A stretch of DNA of 64,000 nucleotides from NCBI RefSeq assembly GCF_041431415.1, contig NZ_CP107845.1, forward strand, positions 6,696,001-6,760,000, written 5' to 3'. Position 1 is the first letter of the stretch; the number at the start of each line of letters is the position of its first letter. Both the position numbers and the translations under genes were made by a program. Shown one piece after another: positions 61,643 through 64,000 of this stretch. Under the pieces are notes generated by a model that saw only the letters and a list, made by a program, of their open reading frames with translations, was not told where the DNA came from and did no database searches. This stretch comes from Streptomyces sp. NBC_00513 (lineage in GTDB: Bacteria; Actinomycetota; Actinomycetes; Streptomycetales; Streptomycetaceae).

Positions 61643-62755
61643 ATGGAGCGACAAACGACCACCGGTACGCACGGGGACCCCGTCGGGTCCCCGTTCGTCA
61701 TCATCGGAGTGGGGAACACCCAGGCGGACTGGGCGCGGGTGCTCGGCGCCCTCACCAACGCCGACCCGACCATCGCTGCTCCGCCGGCGCCGGGGGCCGC
61801 CGCACCCGGGGCCACGCAGGAGAGACCGGCACCGGAACCGAATCCGGCGCCCGTCGCCGGTGGCGCCGAACACTGCGGGAGACCGGCCGCGGTGGCGGAA
61901 CCCAAGAGCGCGACACCGCCCAGCGTCCTCGACCTGAACGCCTACCTCGTCTACGCGATCGGCAAGGCCGCCCGACGCAGACTGACGGCCAAACTGACCG
62001 AACACGGGCTGCGCCTGTGGCACCTGACCGTGTTGGCACTGCTGTCCGACCTCGGCCCGCAGTCCAAGGGCACCCTCGCGACGCGTCTCGACATGAACGC
62101 CAGCGATCTCGTCAAGATCGTGAACGACCTGAACCGCGCCGGCCACGTCGACTGCACCCGCGACACCGAGGACCGCCGCCGGGTCGTCGTGGACCTCACG
62201 GAGAACGGTCGCGCCGCGCTGAGTCGCCTCAACGCTGACATCGCGTCCGCCGACGAGGAGTTCCTGAGCCCCCTGAGCGCCCCCGAGCGCGCCCAACTCG
62301 GCTCCCTGCTCCGCCGCGTGCACCGACACTTCGACACCACCCCGTCCCACACCGTCCACGAGGAATCCGGCGGCCCCGTCGCGAACCCCGCGGCGCCCCA
62401 CCGGGCCGGCGTCCGGTCCGTCGAGGCCCTGCGCATCGACTGGAACCGGTCGGCCGAGGAGATCGGCGATCTCGTCCGGGCCCAGTCCCGTTCCTCCACG
62501 GCCGCCTACACGCACCACGGCGGGCGCCGCCTGGAGATCCTGGCCGCCACCGTCACGCCGGACCGGTACGACGGCGCGCCCGGCCGCGTGGTGCGCTCGA
62601 CCTCCGACGGTCCGGTGATCGTGGCGGGATCGGACGGGCGGTCCGCGCCGGGCCGGGGGCTGGCGCTGCGGCGGGTCCGGACCGAGGACGGTACCGAGAT
62701 GTCGGCGAGCGAGTACTTCGATCCGCAGCCGGGTGGACTGACGACCGAGAGCTGA
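61643..62755 (+). CDS. MarR-family regulator fused to a formyltransferase C-terminal-like domain
   Basis: A 370-residue protein in three parts. Residues 1-94 are a Pro/Ala-rich, probably flexible region. Residues about 95-229 are a MarR winged helix: LRLWHLTVLALLSDLG, then KGTLATRLDMNASDLVKIVNDL as the likely recognition helix, the wing CTRDTEDRRRVVVDLTENG and the dimerisation helices. After a linker, residues 264-370 align without a gap to the last 107 residues of the adjacent formyltransferase, 60 identical (RIDWN, LVRAQS, THHxGxRLEILAA, VIVAG, RVRTEDG). The part with formyltransferase catalytic residues is absent. The ATG at 61643 has GAGGGAAA four bases upstream. By position it probably regulates siderophore genes; ligand sensing by the C-terminal domain is inference. 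Confidence 0.92.
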   Translation: MERQTTTGTHGDPVGSPFVIIGVGNTQADWARVLGALTNADPTIAAPPAPGAAAPGATQERPAPEPNPAPVAGGAEHCGRPAAVAEPKSATPPSVLDLNAYLVYAIGKAARRRLTAKLTEHGLRLWHLTVLALLSDLGPQSKGTLATRLDMNASDLVKIVNDLNRAGHVDCTRDTEDRRRVVVDLTENGRAALSRLNADIASADEEFLSPLSAPERAQLGSLLRRVHRHFDTTPSHTVHEESGGPVANPAAPHRAGVRSVEALRIDWNRSAEEIGDLVRAQSRSSTAAYTHHGGRRLEILAATVTPDRYDGAPGRVVRSTSDGPVIVAGSDGRSAPGRGLALRRVRTEDGTEMSASEYFDPQPGGLTTES

Positions 62756-62896
62756 ACCGGACCGACCCGGAGACTTCTCCAGGTCCACATCTGCGTGGCT
62801 CTTGGCTGTTTGGACAAGCATATGCGGCTTGATGTACGAAACAGGATTGCACATGCAGTATGAAGGGAGGCGTGGTTCCCGGTACAGGAGGAGGCG

Positions 62897-63718
62897 GTGG
62901 CGGTGGCGGTGGACGTCCGTGACGTGCGGGGCGGTGCGGGGGACGTGGACCGCGGCGACATCGGTGCGGGCCACGCGCCTCACCGGCGCCCGGACCCGAG
63001 GATCGCGCAGTTCGTGGCCGACGCCCTCGGCGGTGCGCGCAGGGTGGTCAACGTCGGCGCGGGGGCCGGTTCGTACGAGTCGGCGGCGCGGGCCGTGACG
63101 CCCGTGGAGCCCTCGGAGTCGATGCGGGCACGGCGCGCCGCGGGCCTGCCGCGGGCGGTGGACGCGGTCGCCGAGCACCTGCCCTTCGCCGACGGGGAGT
63201 TCGACGGGGCGATGACGCTGTTCAGCGTCCACCAGTGGTCGGACGTGGGGGCGGGCCTGCGCGAGATGCGGCGGGTCACCCGGGGCCCGGTCGTGGTGCT
63301 GACCTGTGATCCGGAACGGGTGCGCGACTTCTGGTTGTACGAGTACGCGCCCGAGGTCCTCGACACGGAGGCGCACCGGTATCCCTCCATCGGAATGATG
63401 GCCGCGGCTCTGGGCGGTTGTGGGAGTGTGCGGGCGGTGCCGATTCCGTGGGACTGCACGGACGGGTTCAACGAGGCGTACTTCGGGCGTCCGGAGATGT
63501 TGTTGGATCCGGCGGCACGGCAGGCGTGTTCGGCGTGGAGCTTCGTGGACGACGGGGTCCGAGAACGCTTCACGACACGGTTGCGGGCGGATCTGGATTC
63601 GGGGGTGTGGGACGAACGGTTCGGTCATCTGCGGCGTCGGTCGTTCCACGAGGGGTCGCTCGTGCTCGTGCGCGCGACACCGGAATCGGAAGAGGAACAG
63701 TTCCATGGGGGTACCTGA
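62897..63718 (+). CDS. SAM-dependent methyltransferase (type 11 fold)
   Basis: A class I methyltransferase of about 270 residues. The SAM-binding motif I is VVNVGAGAGSYE, with EPSESMRARR as the following acidic strand and FADGEFDGAMTLFSVHQWSD as motifs II-III. The C-terminal half (WDCTDGFNEAYFGRPE) is typical of small orphan methyltransferases in Streptomyces. A GGAGGAGG ribosome site at 62887-62894 serves one of three in-frame GTG codons; 62903 has the best spacing, 62897 is the first. The 141-base spacer upstream shows no clear signal. Its link to the siderophore cluster is uncertain: it could N-methylate an ornithine residue but has no iron box. Confidence 0.85.
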   Translation: MAVAVDVRDVRGGAGDVDRGDIGAGHAPHRRPDPRIAQFVADALGGARRVVNVGAGAGSYESAARAVTPVEPSESMRARRAAGLPRAVDAVAEHLPFADGEFDGAMTLFSVHQWSDVGAGLREMRRVTRGPVVVLTCDPERVRDFWLYEYAPEVLDTEAHRYPSIGMMAAALGGCGSVRAVPIPWDCTDGFNEAYFGRPEMLLDPAARQACSAWSFVDDGVRERFTTRLRADLDSGVWDERFGHLRRRSFHEGSLVLVRATPESEEEQFHGGT

Positions 63719-64000
63719 TCGGATGGACGAGCAACTGCGCGCACTGGGCCTGGTGGAGGCGCAACGCAAGGCGGTGGCCCTGTTCGCGGAGGTCGAGGCG
63801 CGGGGTCTGGTCGTGCCCGGCGCCGGTGAACGGGAGGTCAGCGACGGCATCCGGGACCTGGCCAACGAGATGTTCGGAACCACGAAGCACTGGCACAAGC
63901 GGATCGTCCGCTCCGGCCCGCACACGATGTTCCCCTACCGGGAGAACCCGCCCGACCGGATCATCGGGGAGGACGACATCGCCTTCGCGGACTTCGGCCC
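63705..64000 (+). CDS. M24 family metallopeptidase-like protein, truncated by window edge
   Basis: The first 98 residues of a protein resembling M24 (methionine aminopeptidase/prolidase fold) enzymes. Recognisable pieces are GEREVSDGIRDLANEMFGT, HKRIVRSGPHTMFPYRENP and DDIAFADFGP, the last being the strand that carries the first metal-binding Asp in this family. The ATG at 63705 overlaps the end of the methyltransferase gene by 14 bases and has AGAGGAAC upstream; a second in-frame ATG is at 63723. The remaining metal ligands lie beyond position 64000. It is likely co-transcribed with the methyltransferase. Confidence 0.75.
   Translation, partial: MGVPDRMDEQLRALGLVEAQRKAVALFAEVEARGLVVPGAGEREVSDGIRDLANEMFGTTKHWHKRIVRSGPHTMFPYRENPPDRIIGEDDIAFADFG

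Overview
The window looks like a chromosomal piece of a Streptomyces-type actinomycete. It has very high GC, strong G/C bias at third codon positions, frequent GTG starts, 4-bp ATGA/GTGA stop-start overlaps and DmdR/IdeR-type iron boxes. It holds two abutting nonribosomal peptide gene clusters. I saw no tRNA, rRNA, transposase or CRISPR array. No gene-free stretch exceeds 300 bases; the longest are the divergent promoter regions at 17347-17618 and 60278-60525.

Left half (1 to about 31.1 kb): a hybrid NRPS-PKS system, cut by the left edge. One tightly coupled minus-strand run goes asparagine synthetase, Asp/Glu racemase, A-T loading protein, C-A(Gly)-T-C-A-T NRPS, AspH-type Fe(II)/2-oxoglutarate hydroxylase, KS-AT-KR-ACP polyketide synthase, then a further NRPS starting with a C domain. 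Divergent from it is a type II thioesterase. A second minus-strand NRPS (C-A-T-C-A-T-TE) ends the line and lies just downstream of a GNAT gene. An M28 peptidase, an ABC-2 exporter pair and a 56-residue MbtH protein follow. A KS-AT-KR-ACP module after an NRPS module predicts a statine-like gamma-amino-beta-hydroxy acid inside the peptide.

Right half (about 31.2 to 61.5 kb): a hydroxamate siderophore locus related to coelichelin/erythrochelin systems. It has an ornithine N5-monooxygenase, a formyltransferase, a ferrisiderophore-binding lipoprotein, two FecCD permeases with their ATPase, a heterodimeric ABC exporter, and a 5214-residue NRPS (C-A-T-C-A-T-E-C-A-T-C-A-T-C, no thioesterase). The third adenylation domain carries the exact N5-hydroxyornithine code DMENLGLINK. 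Five iron-box-like operators sit at the promoters of this half and none was seen in the left half, so they delimit the iron regulon. It includes a cytosolic penicillin-acylase-family protein and, through the permease operon, a YtcJ-like amidohydrolase.

Right end (61.6 to 64 kb): a MarR regulator whose last 107 residues are an ungapped, about 56 percent identical copy of the C-terminal domain of the neighbouring formyltransferase; then a methyltransferase overlapping a truncated M24 peptidase gene. The MarR fusion is the most unusual object in the window. It looks like an enzyme domain recruited as a possible ligand sensor beside the enzyme it came from.
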